A DNA stretch of 16,229 nt, from the NCBI GenBank assembly GCA_964555735.1, contig CAZKTS010000383.1:1-16229 (forward strand), written 5' to 3'. The position numbers and the translations under genes were made by a program. Below the pieces are notes generated by a model that was given only the letters and a program-made list of their open reading frames with translations, was not told the origin of the DNA and did no database searches. Below, in pieces: positions 6,973 to 13,297 of this stretch (positions within the stretch are counted from its first letter, which is position 1; each line of letters begins with the position of its first letter). Origin of the DNA: CAZKTS01 sp964555735. GTDB lineage: Bacteria > Actinomycetota > Acidimicrobiia > IMCC26256 > PALSA-555.

Positions 6973-7866
6973 TCAGTACTTCAGGAGGAAGCCGTCGGCG
7001 ATGGGCTTGCGAGCCTCGTAGAACGGCGTCAGCACCGCGTCGACCCCTGCGGGCGTCCACGGGTCGTCCGACGTCAGCTGCTCCTGCACCGTCGGTCCGG
7101 CGAGCACGCTGATCTGCTTGCCCCAGACCACGAAGACCTGTCCCGACACCTTCGCGGCGGCGGGCGACGCAAGGTACGTGACGAGCGGCGACACGTTCTC
7201 GGGCGCGAAGACGTCGAAGTCGCCGTCCTTGGCGTCGAAGCCGCCGAGCGACTCCGTCATCTGCGTGAGGGCCCGGGGCGCGATGGCGTTGGCGGTCACG
7301 CCGTAGCGCGCCATGCCCTGCGCGGTGCTCAACGTGAGCTGGATGATGCCGCCCTTGGCGGTCGCGTAGTTCGGCTGCCCGGCGCTCCCCATGAGCCCGG
7401 CCTCGGAGCTCGTGTTGACCACGCGGCCGTAGACCGGGCCGTCGGCCGCCTTCGACGCGTTGCGCCAGTGCTCGACCGCGTGACGGGTCGGGCAGAAGTG
7501 CCCCTTGAGGTGGACACGGATGACCATGTCCCACTCGGCCTCGCTCATGTTGAAGATCATGCGGTCCCGCAGGACGCCGGCGTTGTTGACGAGGATGTCG
7601 AGCGAACCCCATGTGTCGATGCCGAGCTGGATCATCGCCTTCGATGCGTCCCAGTCGGCGACGTCGCCTGCGTGGGCGATCGCCTCGCCGCCGGCCGCCT
7701 TGATCTCCGCGACCACGGCGTCGGCCGGGTTGTCGGCGCCGGGCGGCGCGAAGTCGTTGACGACGACCCGCGCGCCCTCCGACGCGAGCGTGATCGCGTG
7801 CGACCGACCGAGCCCCTGCCCGGCGCCCGTGACGACCGCGACCTTCCCATCCAACATGCCCGGCAT
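6973..7866 (-). CDS. Short-chain dehydrogenase, 17-beta-HSD type 4 / 3-hydroxyacyl-CoA dehydrogenase-like
   Basis: A 297-residue SDR. Visible are the cofactor motif TGAGQGLG (13-20), VVVNDF at the end of strand 2, NNAGVLRD (94-101), the NTSSEAG serine strand (150-156) and Y167/K171 in YATAK. VNNAGVLRDRMIFNMSEAEWD and the D-x-V-x-EI-x-x-x-GG segment resemble the dehydrogenase domain of peroxisomal multifunctional enzyme type 2, which handles 3-hydroxyacyl-CoA or steroid substrates. The C-terminal extension after SGQVFVVWGKQISVLAGP is longer than in minimal SDRs. ATG 7866 is chosen because GGAGG at 7876-7880 precedes it by 9 nt; a second ATG at 7857 is too far from it. First gene of the operon reaching 3823, divergent from the SDR at 7941. 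Confidence 0.94.
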   Translation of the reverse strand: MPGMLDGKVAVVTGAGQGLGRSHAITLASEGARVVVNDFAPPGADNPADAVVAEIKAAGGEAIAHAGDVADWDASKAMIQLGIDTWGSLDILVNNAGVLRDRMIFNMSEAEWDMVIRVHLKGHFCPTRHAVEHWRNASKAADGPVYGRVVNTSSEAGLMGSAGQPNYATAKGGIIQLTLSTAQGMARYGVTANAIAPRALTQMTESLGGFDAKDGDFDVFAPENVSPLVTYLASPAAAKVSGQVFVVWGKQISVLAGPTVQEQLTSDDPWTPAGVDAVLTPFYEARKPIADGFLLKY

Positions 7867-7875
7867 CGCTGGTTG

Positions 7876-7880
7876 CCTCC
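7876..7880 (-). promoter_or_regulatory. Shine-Dalgarno site of the first gene of the SDR-epoxide hydrolase operon
   Basis: GGAGG on the minus strand, 9 nt before ATG 7866. It decides between two nearby in-frame ATGs and shows that this transcript has a leader, unlike the divergent gene at 7941. Confidence 0.65.
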
Positions 7881-7922
7881 TTGCACCCGGAGCCGTGGCT
7901 CGGAGCACTCGCCGTCCAAAAG

Positions 7923-7936
7923 TGGAATACGTTCTA
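7923..7936. promoter_or_regulatory. KstR-like operator candidate in the divergent region
   Basis: TGGAATACGTTCTA fits the 14-bp pattern TNNAACNNGTTNNA known for the mycobacterial lipid/sterol-catabolism repressor KstR, with one mismatch (AAT for AAC in the left half). It covers the -10 box of the gene at 7941 and lies about 57 bp upstream of the divergent operon start, so a bound TetR-type repressor could control both. No regulator gene is in the window; the assignment is inference from the motif and the catabolic gene context. Confidence 0.42.
7928..7933 (+). promoter_or_regulatory. Candidate -10 box of a leaderless promoter for the SDR at 7941
   Basis: TACGTT followed by 7 nt and the ATG at 7941, with no SD in between. 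The transcript would begin at or one base before the start codon. The box is embedded in the KstR-like palindrome. Confidence 0.55.
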
Positions 7937-7940
7937 GTCC

Positions 7941-8762
7941 ATGAGCGAACCAGTAGCCCTGGTCACGGGCGCGAGCCGAGGCATCGGCAAGGCCACGGCC
8001 GTGGCGTTGGCCCGAGCAGGCTTCGACGTCGCGATCACCGCCCGCACCGTGCACGAGGGCGAGGGGGTCGACGACTCCGACTCCGGCGGGCGCACCGTTC
8101 CGGGCAGCCTCGACACGACGGCCGCGCTCGTCGAGGCCGAGGGCCGCCGCGCGCTTGCGGTCCCGATGGACCTCGCCGACCGAGCGACCCTCACGGCCGG
8201 CGTCGACCGGGTGCTGCAGGAGTGGGGACGCATCGACCTGCTCGTCAACAACGCGGTGCACACGGGGCCCGGCAGCATGCTCTCGTTCGACGACACGACG
8301 ATCGAGATGATCGAGACCAAGCTCGACGCCAACGTCGTCTCACAGATCATCCTGATCAAGGCTGTGCTCCCCCACATGCTCGAGCGGGGCGACGGCACCA
8401 TCATCAACGTGACGTCCGCAGTCGCGTACCAGGATCCGACCGCGCCGCCAGGGGAAGGTGGCTGGGGCATCGGCTACGCGATGTCGAAGGGGGCGTTCCA
8501 CCGCCTCGCGCCGAACCTGTCGGTCGAGTACCCGACGCTGCGTTGGTACAACCTGCAGCCGGGCTACGTGGTGACCGAGCGCATGGAGGTCAACGCGAAG
8601 AACCTCGGGCTTGAGGGTCGCTTCCCCGGCGCGCCGCCGTCGGTGCCCGCCGCGGTGATCGCGTGGGCCGCCACGTCACCCGACGCGGTCGAGCTCAACG
8701 GCACGTGCCTCGAGGCCCAGCAGGTCGCCAAGCAGCGCAACCTCCACGACAAATGGTGGTAG
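7941..8762 (+). CDS. Short-chain dehydrogenase/reductase
   Basis: A 273-residue SDR with all diagnostic motifs: TGASRGIG (9-16), D77 in PMDLAD, NNA (103-105), S159 in INVTSA and Y179/K183 in YAMSK. The loop after strand 2 (HEGEGVDDSDSGGRTVPGSLD, about 38-58) is longer than usual and typical of a family of SDRs common in actinobacterial catabolic loci. The C-terminus ends NGTCLEAQQVAKQRNLHDKWW. ATG 7941 has no SD but sits 7 nt after TACGTT. It is a single-gene unit, divergent from the SDR-epoxide hydrolase operon and closed by the hairpin at 8767. The substrate is not readable from the sequence. Confidence 0.94.
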   Translation: MSEPVALVTGASRGIGKATAVALARAGFDVAITARTVHEGEGVDDSDSGGRTVPGSLDTTAALVEAEGRRALAVPMDLADRATLTAGVDRVLQEWGRIDLLVNNAVHTGPGSMLSFDDTTIEMIETKLDANVVSQIILIKAVLPHMLERGDGTIINVTSAVAYQDPTAPPGEGGWGIGYAMSKGAFHRLAPNLSVEYPTLRWYNLQPGYVVTERMEVNAKNLGLEGRFPGAPPSVPAAVIAWAATSPDAVELNGTCLEAQQVAKQRNLHDKWW

Positions 8763-8766
8763 CGCG

Positions 8767-8813
8767 GTTTGGAGGCCGTGACCTACCGATTCGGTAGGCC
8801 AGGCTCTCCAAAC
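8767..8813. terminator. Bidirectional hairpin between convergent genes
   Basis: Outer arms GTTTGGAG (8767-8774) and CTCCAAAC (8806-8813) pair perfectly. Inside, CCTACCGA and TCGGTAGG (8782-8789, 8791-8798) form a second perfect stem. It occupies almost the entire 52-bp gap between the SDR stop (8762) and the cyclase stop (8815). The outer arm ends in TTT or AAA, giving a weak U-run in either direction. Confidence 0.72.
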
Positions 8814-8814
8814 A

Positions 8815-9759
8815 TCACTTCATCGCCAGGGCGTTGGGTGGTGAGCCGATCCCGCCCGGGATGCCGAGCGGTGCGCTGGTGAAGAGGAAGTCGTAGACGC
8901 CGTCGGCCGCGCAGTCGTCGGCGAGCGCGTCGAAGTCGAAGAACTCGCCGAACGGGATCCCGAGGAGCGCCATCACGCGCACGTGGCCCATGTCGTCGGC
9001 GACGAACGGCCCGTCGGTCCCGGCCGACGGCGGGAACGGCTCGACGGTCGGGTTGTCCGCCGCGAGCGCGACGACTCCGTGGTCCCAGCACCACTCGGCG
9101 AGCGCGGGTCCCGGCCCGACGCCCGGGATCGCGAGGTCGACGTACGTCTGGCTCTTCTCGGCCATCGCGACCCGGCCGGCCCGATCGAGGCCCCGGTACC
9201 AGCTCATCCAGCCGGTCCGGACGCAGAGGATGTCGCCCTCCCGCACGTCCACGTCGTGCGCGTCCGCCACCTGGTCGAGCATGGCGGGCGTGATCACGGT
9301 CGGCGAATCGCCGGCGATGTCGAAGTGGCGTCCGGCGTCGAGCAGGACGCCGCGCCCGACGATCCCCTGCGCGTGCCACGCGTCGATGCCGACGGCACCA
9401 CCGCGCACCGCCTCCTTGTCGTGACCGCCGTGGAAGCCGCGCGTGGAGTGGGCAAAGTGGCCGAAGCCGTCCCACTGCGTGCTGCCCTGCGGGAAGTAGT
9501 TGTCGAGGCGGTCGTCGAGCACGTGGTCGAGGAAGTCGAACACCTCGTGCTGCACCGGTTGGCGCCCGAAGAACGGCGGGTCAGGCTGATCGATCGGGAG
9601 ATCGAGCGAGAACCGACGGCCGCTGCGGACGAGACGCGCCGCGGCAGCCACCCGCTCGGGCGTGAGCAGCGCCAGGGAGCCGAACGCTTCGTCCTGGATC
9701 CCCCACGCGCACCCGTCGGGGAGCTCCGCGTAGCGGGGACGCGACGACGCCGGGCTCAC
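8815..9759 (-). CDS. Cyclase family protein (kynurenine formamidase-like metal hydrolase)
   Basis: A 314-residue member of the cyclase/KynB-like superfamily, metal-dependent hydrolases that open cyclic or amide substrates. Features include the SLDLPIDQPDPP strand (51-62), the core metal-site region STQWDGFGHF (93-102, D97 and H101), GIDAWHAQGIVGRGVLLD (124-141), DILCVRTGW (176-184), ADNPTVEPFP and the C-terminal PLGIPGGIGSP. In KynB the motif is HxGTHxDxPxH; here the second His position is Q95, as in many actinobacterial cyclase-family proteins, so classical kynurenine formamidase activity is not expected. GTG 9759 overlaps the upstream dioxygenase stop by four bases (GTGA). Last gene of its operon, ended by the hairpin at 8767-8813. 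Confidence 0.9.
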   Translation of the reverse strand: MSPASSRPRYAELPDGCAWGIQDEAFGSLALLTPERVAAAARLVRSGRRFSLDLPIDQPDPPFFGRQPVQHEVFDFLDHVLDDRLDNYFPQGSTQWDGFGHFAHSTRGFHGGHDKEAVRGGAVGIDAWHAQGIVGRGVLLDAGRHFDIAGDSPTVITPAMLDQVADAHDVDVREGDILCVRTGWMSWYRGLDRAGRVAMAEKSQTYVDLAIPGVGPGPALAEWCWDHGVVALAADNPTVEPFPPSAGTDGPFVADDMGHVRVMALLGIPFGEFFDFDALADDCAADGVYDFLFTSAPLGIPGGIGSPPNALAMK

Positions 9760-10952
9760 GAACCCGCGCTCGCCCGGATCTCCTCCGGGCTGTGCACCTG
9801 GCCGTCGTGCTCGAACAGCACGTCGTTGTAGCCGTTGCCCGCGCCCACGAAGGCGAGCGTCTCGGGCCGCGCGAACGTGACGTACAGCGCGCGCCGGAGG
9901 TCGCTCGATCCCGTCGGAGGTGGCGCGACGTGCAGCACGTCACCGAAGTGCACGGTCACGTCGCCGGGTTCGGTGTCGACGGCGACGACCGGCTGGCGCT
10001 CGACGTCGTCGGGTCGCAGCGGGTGCGACGACCCGCGGTGCGAGCCGGCGAGGAACTGGAGCTGCCCCGTCGCGGCCGACGCGGCATCGAGCTGGATGCC
10101 GATCGCCACGCTCGGACACAGCACCGGATGCCCGCCGAGCCCACAGTCGCGGTGCCACGGCAGGTCGGACAGTCCCGCGGTGACGTCGGGGTTCTTGATC
10201 ACCACACCCATGCCGTCGAGGCAGTCGCGCTCGACGGTGAGACCCGGCGCCCCGATGCCGGCGAGGCGAGCGAGGCGCGCGTCGTCGCCGAGCGCATCGA
10301 TGCGGCGTGACTGCTGGTTGAGGTAGATCACCCGGCAACAGACGTCGGTGCCGTCGGCCTGCGTCGCCCACCACGACTTGCCGTCATCGGGCTTCGCCGC
10401 CGCACGCGCCGCCTCCACCTCGGCGCGCAGGTCCTCGATCTCATCGGCAGAGAAGACACCGCGCACGTGCAGGAAGCCGGTCTCGTGCAGGAAGTCGCGC
10501 AGGTCGTCGTCGGTGTCGTCGAGCGAGAACGATCGGTCGAGGTCGGTGCGGATGCCCATCGTGGCCGGGTCGATGATCGGACGTCCGTGGTACAGCGCAC
10601 GCAGCGCGGGCTCCCAGCGCTCGAACGCCCAGTAGTCGCCGCGGCTCGCCTCGGCGAGGCCCGCGTAGAGGAGCCCGATCGAGGTCCGCAGCTCGTTGGC
10701 GAAGTCGGAGAAGCCCTCGCGCGTGATCTCGATGACCGTGTCCGCGGCGACGTCGCTCGACCAGATCTCGACAGTGTCGGCGCCGGGGACGTAGGTGAAC
10801 GACGTGCCGTCGGGCACGCTGAACGCGATCGGACCCACGCCGGCCAGGTCGGGCGCGGCGATCGCCCCGTTGCCGGCTTCGATGCGCGCCGGCACCGTGA
10901 TGCGGTGGAAGTCCTCGAAGTCGACGGGATCGAACTGGAGGGGCGCGCTCAC
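9756..10952 (-). CDS. Phytanoyl-CoA dioxygenase family protein with N-terminal SCP2-like domain
   Basis: A 398-residue protein in two parts. Residues about 160-385 are an Fe(II)/2-oxoglutarate oxygenase of the PhyH type: FLHVRGVFSADEIEDLRAEVE, the HxD metal motif H267-R-D269 in LPWHRDCGLGG, distal H341 in VHFGDVLHVAPPP and R353/R354 in LRRALYVTF, the likely 2-oxoglutarate ligand. Residues about 15-130 resemble the sterol-carrier-protein-2 fold (FSVPDGTSFTYVPG, DTVIEITREGFSDFANEL, RGDYWAFERWEPALRALYHG), a lipid-binding module. This second call is by pattern only. It probably hydroxylates a hydrophobic, perhaps CoA-linked substrate. GTG 10952 overlaps the upstream stop (GTGA), and its own TGA overlaps the next GTG in the same way. 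Confidence 0.88.
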   Translation of the reverse strand: MSAPLQFDPVDFEDFHRITVPARIEAGNGAIAAPDLAGVGPIAFSVPDGTSFTYVPGADTVEIWSSDVAADTVIEITREGFSDFANELRTSIGLLYAGLAEASRGDYWAFERWEPALRALYHGRPIIDPATMGIRTDLDRSFSLDDTDDDLRDFLHETGFLHVRGVFSADEIEDLRAEVEAARAAAKPDDGKSWWATQADGTDVCCRVIYLNQQSRRIDALGDDARLARLAGIGAPGLTVERDCLDGMGVVIKNPDVTAGLSDLPWHRDCGLGGHPVLCPSVAIGIQLDAASAATGQLQFLAGSHRGSSHPLRPDDVERQPVVAVDTEPGDVTVHFGDVLHVAPPPTGSSDLRRALYVTFARPETLAFVGAGNGYNDVLFEHDGQVHSPEEIRASAGS

Positions 10953-11932
10953 GGCTCGGCCCGGATCTGCGGCAGCACCTTGTGCTCGAACAGCTCGAGC
11001 GACGACCACGCGACATCGGGCGAGATCCCACCCATCAGCGGGTGCAGCACGAAGCTGCCGCCCGCCGACTGCGCCAGCGCGACGGCTTCGTCCGGCGTGA
11101 CGACGCGGTACACGCCGCTGGCCCGGACGTCCTCCCACGTCTGGGCGTCGGGTACGTCGGTCGCGGGGCGATACGCCTTCTCCTGCCACGACGCATACGA
11201 CTGGGCGTCGAAGAGCGCGTGGGGACCGATCTCGGCCCACGCGGCGTCGGGATCCTCGGCGATGTGCACGAAGGCCGGGCCTTCGGCGGAGCCCGCGAAG
11301 CCCTCGGTGAAGCCGACCTTGGCGCACTCGTCGGCGTACCATTCGGCGAGCTGCGGGTTGTTGGCCGAAGGGAAGAAGCCGCAGCGCAGCCGCGCCGCGC
11401 GTCGGGCCGCGGGCTCGGTGCCGCCGCCGATCATGATCATCGGCCCACCGGGCGTCGCCGGCACGGGTCGCACCACGATCTCCCGGCCCTCGTACTCGAA
11501 CGGCTCACCGGTCCACGCGGCGCGCAGCACGCGCACGGCTTCCTCGAGCCGGGCGCCGCGCTCGTTGCTCGGGATCCCGGCCATCTCGAACTCGGCGCGG
11601 CGGTAGCCGACGGCCGCAACGATGCTGATCCGCCCGGGCGCCACGAGATCGACGACCGCGAGCTGCTCCGCGAGGCGCACCGGGTCGTGGAACGGCGCCA
11701 GCACCGCGGCGATGTTCACGGGGACCCGGTTGGTGCGGGCGAGGATCGCAGCGGCGAGCGGGATCGGCGCGGGCACGTAGCCGTCGGGCGTGCCGTGGTG
11801 CTCGGAGAGCACGACGGCGTCGAACCCGAGACCCTCGGCCCACTCGCACATCTCGAGGCACGCCCGGTACTGGTCTGCGTGCGTCGTCGTCGCGAAGTCA
11901 GGGACCCGCAGGTCGAACCTGATCATCAGCAC
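10949..11932 (-). CDS. LLM-class (luciferase-like) flavin-dependent oxidoreductase
   Basis: A 327-residue TIM-barrel enzyme of the bacterial luciferase superfamily, using FMN or F420. Typical parts are LGFDAVVLSEHHG (His after the first strands), LAAAILARTNRVPVNIAAVLAPFHDPVRLAEQLAVVD, the GRISIVAAVGYRRAEFEMAGI segment, GRLEEAVRVLRAAW-like text, and PMIMIGGGTEPAARRAARL as the phosphate-binding region. GTG 11932 (MLMIRFDLRV) is preferred because GGGGGAG lies 5 nt upstream; ATG 11926 would be 11 nt away and is the alternative. The stop overlaps the start of the dioxygenase. It follows the glucosaminidase gene by 29 nt, with an RBS-masking hairpin between. Substrate unknown. Confidence 0.92.
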   Translation of the reverse strand: MLMIRFDLRVPDFATTTHADQYRACLEMCEWAEGLGFDAVVLSEHHGTPDGYVPAPIPLAAAILARTNRVPVNIAAVLAPFHDPVRLAEQLAVVDLVAPGRISIVAAVGYRRAEFEMAGIPSNERGARLEEAVRVLRAAWTGEPFEYEGREIVVRPVPATPGGPMIMIGGGTEPAARRAARLRCGFFPSANNPQLAEWYADECAKVGFTEGFAGSAEGPAFVHIAEDPDAAWAEIGPHALFDAQSYASWQEKAYRPATDVPDAQTWEDVRASGVYRVVTPDEAVALAQSAGGSFVLHPLMGGISPDVAWSSLELFEHKVLPQIRAEP

Positions 11933-11937
11933 CTTGG

Positions 11938-11955
11938 CTCCCCCTTGTTCGGGGG
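11938..11955 (-). promoter_or_regulatory. Hairpin that masks the ribosome binding site of the luciferase-like gene
   Basis: In the minus-strand RNA, CCCCC (11951-11955) can pair with GGGGG (11940-11944) across the loop GAACAA. The GGGGG is part of the SD GGGGGAG (11938-11944), 5 nt from GTG 11932. The 5' arm begins 6 nt after the TAG of the upstream gene, where a terminating ribosome would cover it and expose the SD. This suggests translational coupling or RBS occlusion. It could also be a weak intrinsic terminator, but no U-run follows. Confidence 0.4.
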
Positions 11956-11961
11956 TGAACG

Positions 11962-13176
11962 CTAGTGGCCTTGGGCGTACGCGACCATCGCCGCGTAGAC
12001 GCCCAGCACCTTGCCGGAGTACCCGCGGTCGGTGGCCCAGTTGCCGTGGCCCATGTCGTTCCAGGTCGGCGCCCAGCCCTTGGCGAAGAAGGTGTCGAAG
12101 TTGCGGATGGCGACCGCGGGGTCCGAGCCGTACCAGTAGGGCGAGGGCGGGTTCGCGAGGCCCGACGCCCGTGAGGTCGAGTCGGCGTAGTTCTTGAGGT
12201 GCTGGATCTGGGCGCGGATGCCGTCGCGCGGCGTCGGGAACTTGCGGCCGGTCGAGCAGCTGTCGCACCAGCCGAGCCCGGCGAAGTTGTACGAGGGCGA
12301 CGCCGAGAACCCGCCCGTCTCGATGATCGACTGCGCGAACGCGAGGTCGCCGCGGACCCCTTCGGCCTGACCTTCCTCGACGTAGAGCTGCGCGAGCTCC
12401 TCGATCGTGGTGCCGGCGACGCGGAACGAGTAGCCACGGGTGTGCCACCACCCGGCCATCTGCGCGGCCGTGAGGACGGTGGGCCCCTGCACGGGCTCGC
12501 CGCGGGCGCGCAGCGCACCGAGCGCGCGTGCTCGCTCGAGCGCGGCGTTCGCAGTCGCGACGCGCCGGCTCAGCTCGGCCTGCTCCGAGGCGAGCTGCGC
12601 CTCGACCTGCGCGAGCTGGGCCTGCTGCTGGGCCAGGTCCTGCTGATGCACCGCCAGCTGCTCCTTGAGCTTGGTCAGCTGGTCGGCGGTCGCCCGGAGC
12701 TGGTCCATCACCGCGTCGTCGTGCTTCGCGGCGGCGTCGGTGAGGTGCTGGCGACGGACGGCCGCGAGCGACGGGTCGAGCGGGATCGACTCCTTGCTCC
12801 ACGGGCCGGTCGTCCGGTAGAGCGCCGCGGCGCGGTCGCGCACGATGGCGCGCAGCCGGGCGGCCTCGGCCTTGATGAGCGGGATCTGCGCGGTGATCTC
12901 GGCGATCTTCGCCTGCACTGCGGCCACCTGGGCTTCCAGTGCGGCCCGCTGCTCCGCCGTGGCCTCGACCTTCGCCGCGGTGGCGTGGGCGGCCGCCTGC
13001 GCCGCCTCGACCTCGGCCTGGGCGCGCTGGATGTCGGCGTCGAACGGGTCAGCCTGCGCACCGACCGGCCCGGCGAGCGCGAGGAGTCCCATCGCCACGA
13101 CGGCGATGCCGGCGACCAGCCGGGTCGCGTGCCGCACGGGCACGCGCGCGAAGAGAGAGGAGAGGATCCGGGTCAC
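11962..13176 (-). CDS. Secreted coiled-coil protein with C-terminal glucosaminidase-like domain
   Basis: A 404-residue predicted exported cell-wall hydrolase. Residues 1-40 are a signal peptide: RVPVRHATRL, a hydrophobic core VAGIAVVAMGLLALAGP, then VGA before QADPF. Two long coiled coils at about 46-118 and 150-222, rich in A, Q, E and L, flank LYRTTGPWSKESIPLDP. This resembles the PcsB/CwlO/EnvC-type regulatory coiled coil. Residues about 232-404 look like a GH73/glucosaminidase domain cutting glycan strands: TIEELAQLYVEEGQAEGV, FAQSIIETGGF (likely catalytic E286), NFAGLGWCDSCSTG with a probable disulfide C304/C307, and GIRAQIQHLKNYAD. GTG 13176 is preferred over GTG 13236 because a TAGGCT -10 box lies between them and the signal peptide then has normal length. 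The 20 residues upstream would spoil it. Confidence 0.87.
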   Translation of the reverse strand: MTRILSSLFARVPVRHATRLVAGIAVVAMGLLALAGPVGAQADPFDADIQRAQAEVEAAQAAAHATAAKVEATAEQRAALEAQVAAVQAKIAEITAQIPLIKAEAARLRAIVRDRAAALYRTTGPWSKESIPLDPSLAAVRRQHLTDAAAKHDDAVMDQLRATADQLTKLKEQLAVHQQDLAQQQAQLAQVEAQLASEQAELSRRVATANAALERARALGALRARGEPVQGPTVLTAAQMAGWWHTRGYSFRVAGTTIEELAQLYVEEGQAEGVRGDLAFAQSIIETGGFSASPSYNFAGLGWCDSCSTGRKFPTPRDGIRAQIQHLKNYADSTSRASGLANPPSPYWYGSDPAVAIRNFDTFFAKGWAPTWNDMGHGNWATDRGYSGKVLGVYAAMVAYAQGH

Positions 13177-13186
13177 GGAGCCTGCC

Positions 13187-13192
13187 AGCCTA
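13187..13192 (-). promoter_or_regulatory. Candidate -10 box of the glucosaminidase gene
   Basis: TAGGCT on the minus strand with 10 nt to GTG 13176, giving a leader of at most a few bases and no SD. It lies downstream of the alternative GTG at 13236, which it argues against. Confidence 0.45.
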
Positions 13193-13283
13193 CTTTTCCC
13201 GGGCAACACCAGCCACACCGCCAACATCGGTTGCACAGCCCGGGATCAGCCCGGAGGCAACAGGACCAACGTCGGGCGGTGCC

Positions 13284-13289
13284 TAGATT
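13284..13289 (+). promoter_or_regulatory. Candidate -10 box of a leaderless promoter for the F420-type oxidoreductase
   Basis: TAGATT with 8 nt (TTCTCCCC) to ATG 13298. There is no purine-rich SD, and the spacing is the same as for the gene at 1726. Confidence 0.55.
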
Positions 13290-13297
13290 TTCTCCCC

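Noticed and set aside
5878..7944. A 688-codon open frame on the plus strand opposite the epoxide hydrolase and SDR genes
   Set aside because: It is an antisense shadow caused by high GC third positions. Its translation is Arg/Val/Ala/Asp-rich with no family motif, while the minus strand holds genes with full catalytic sets.
10953..11342. Upstream extension of the dioxygenase frame
   Set aside because: The extra residues are out-of-frame translation of the luciferase-like gene. The GTGA overlap at 10949-10952 gives the natural start.
11940..11955. CCCCC/GGGGG hairpin as an intrinsic terminator after the glucosaminidase gene
   Set aside because: The stem is only 5 bp, no U-run follows, and one arm is the SD of the next gene, so RBS masking is the better reading.
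13197..13260. GCAAC/GTTGC and repeated AGCCCGG words between the glucosaminidase and F420-type genes
   Set aside because: The arms are short and imperfect in very GC-rich DNA; they are not distinguishable from chance by eye.
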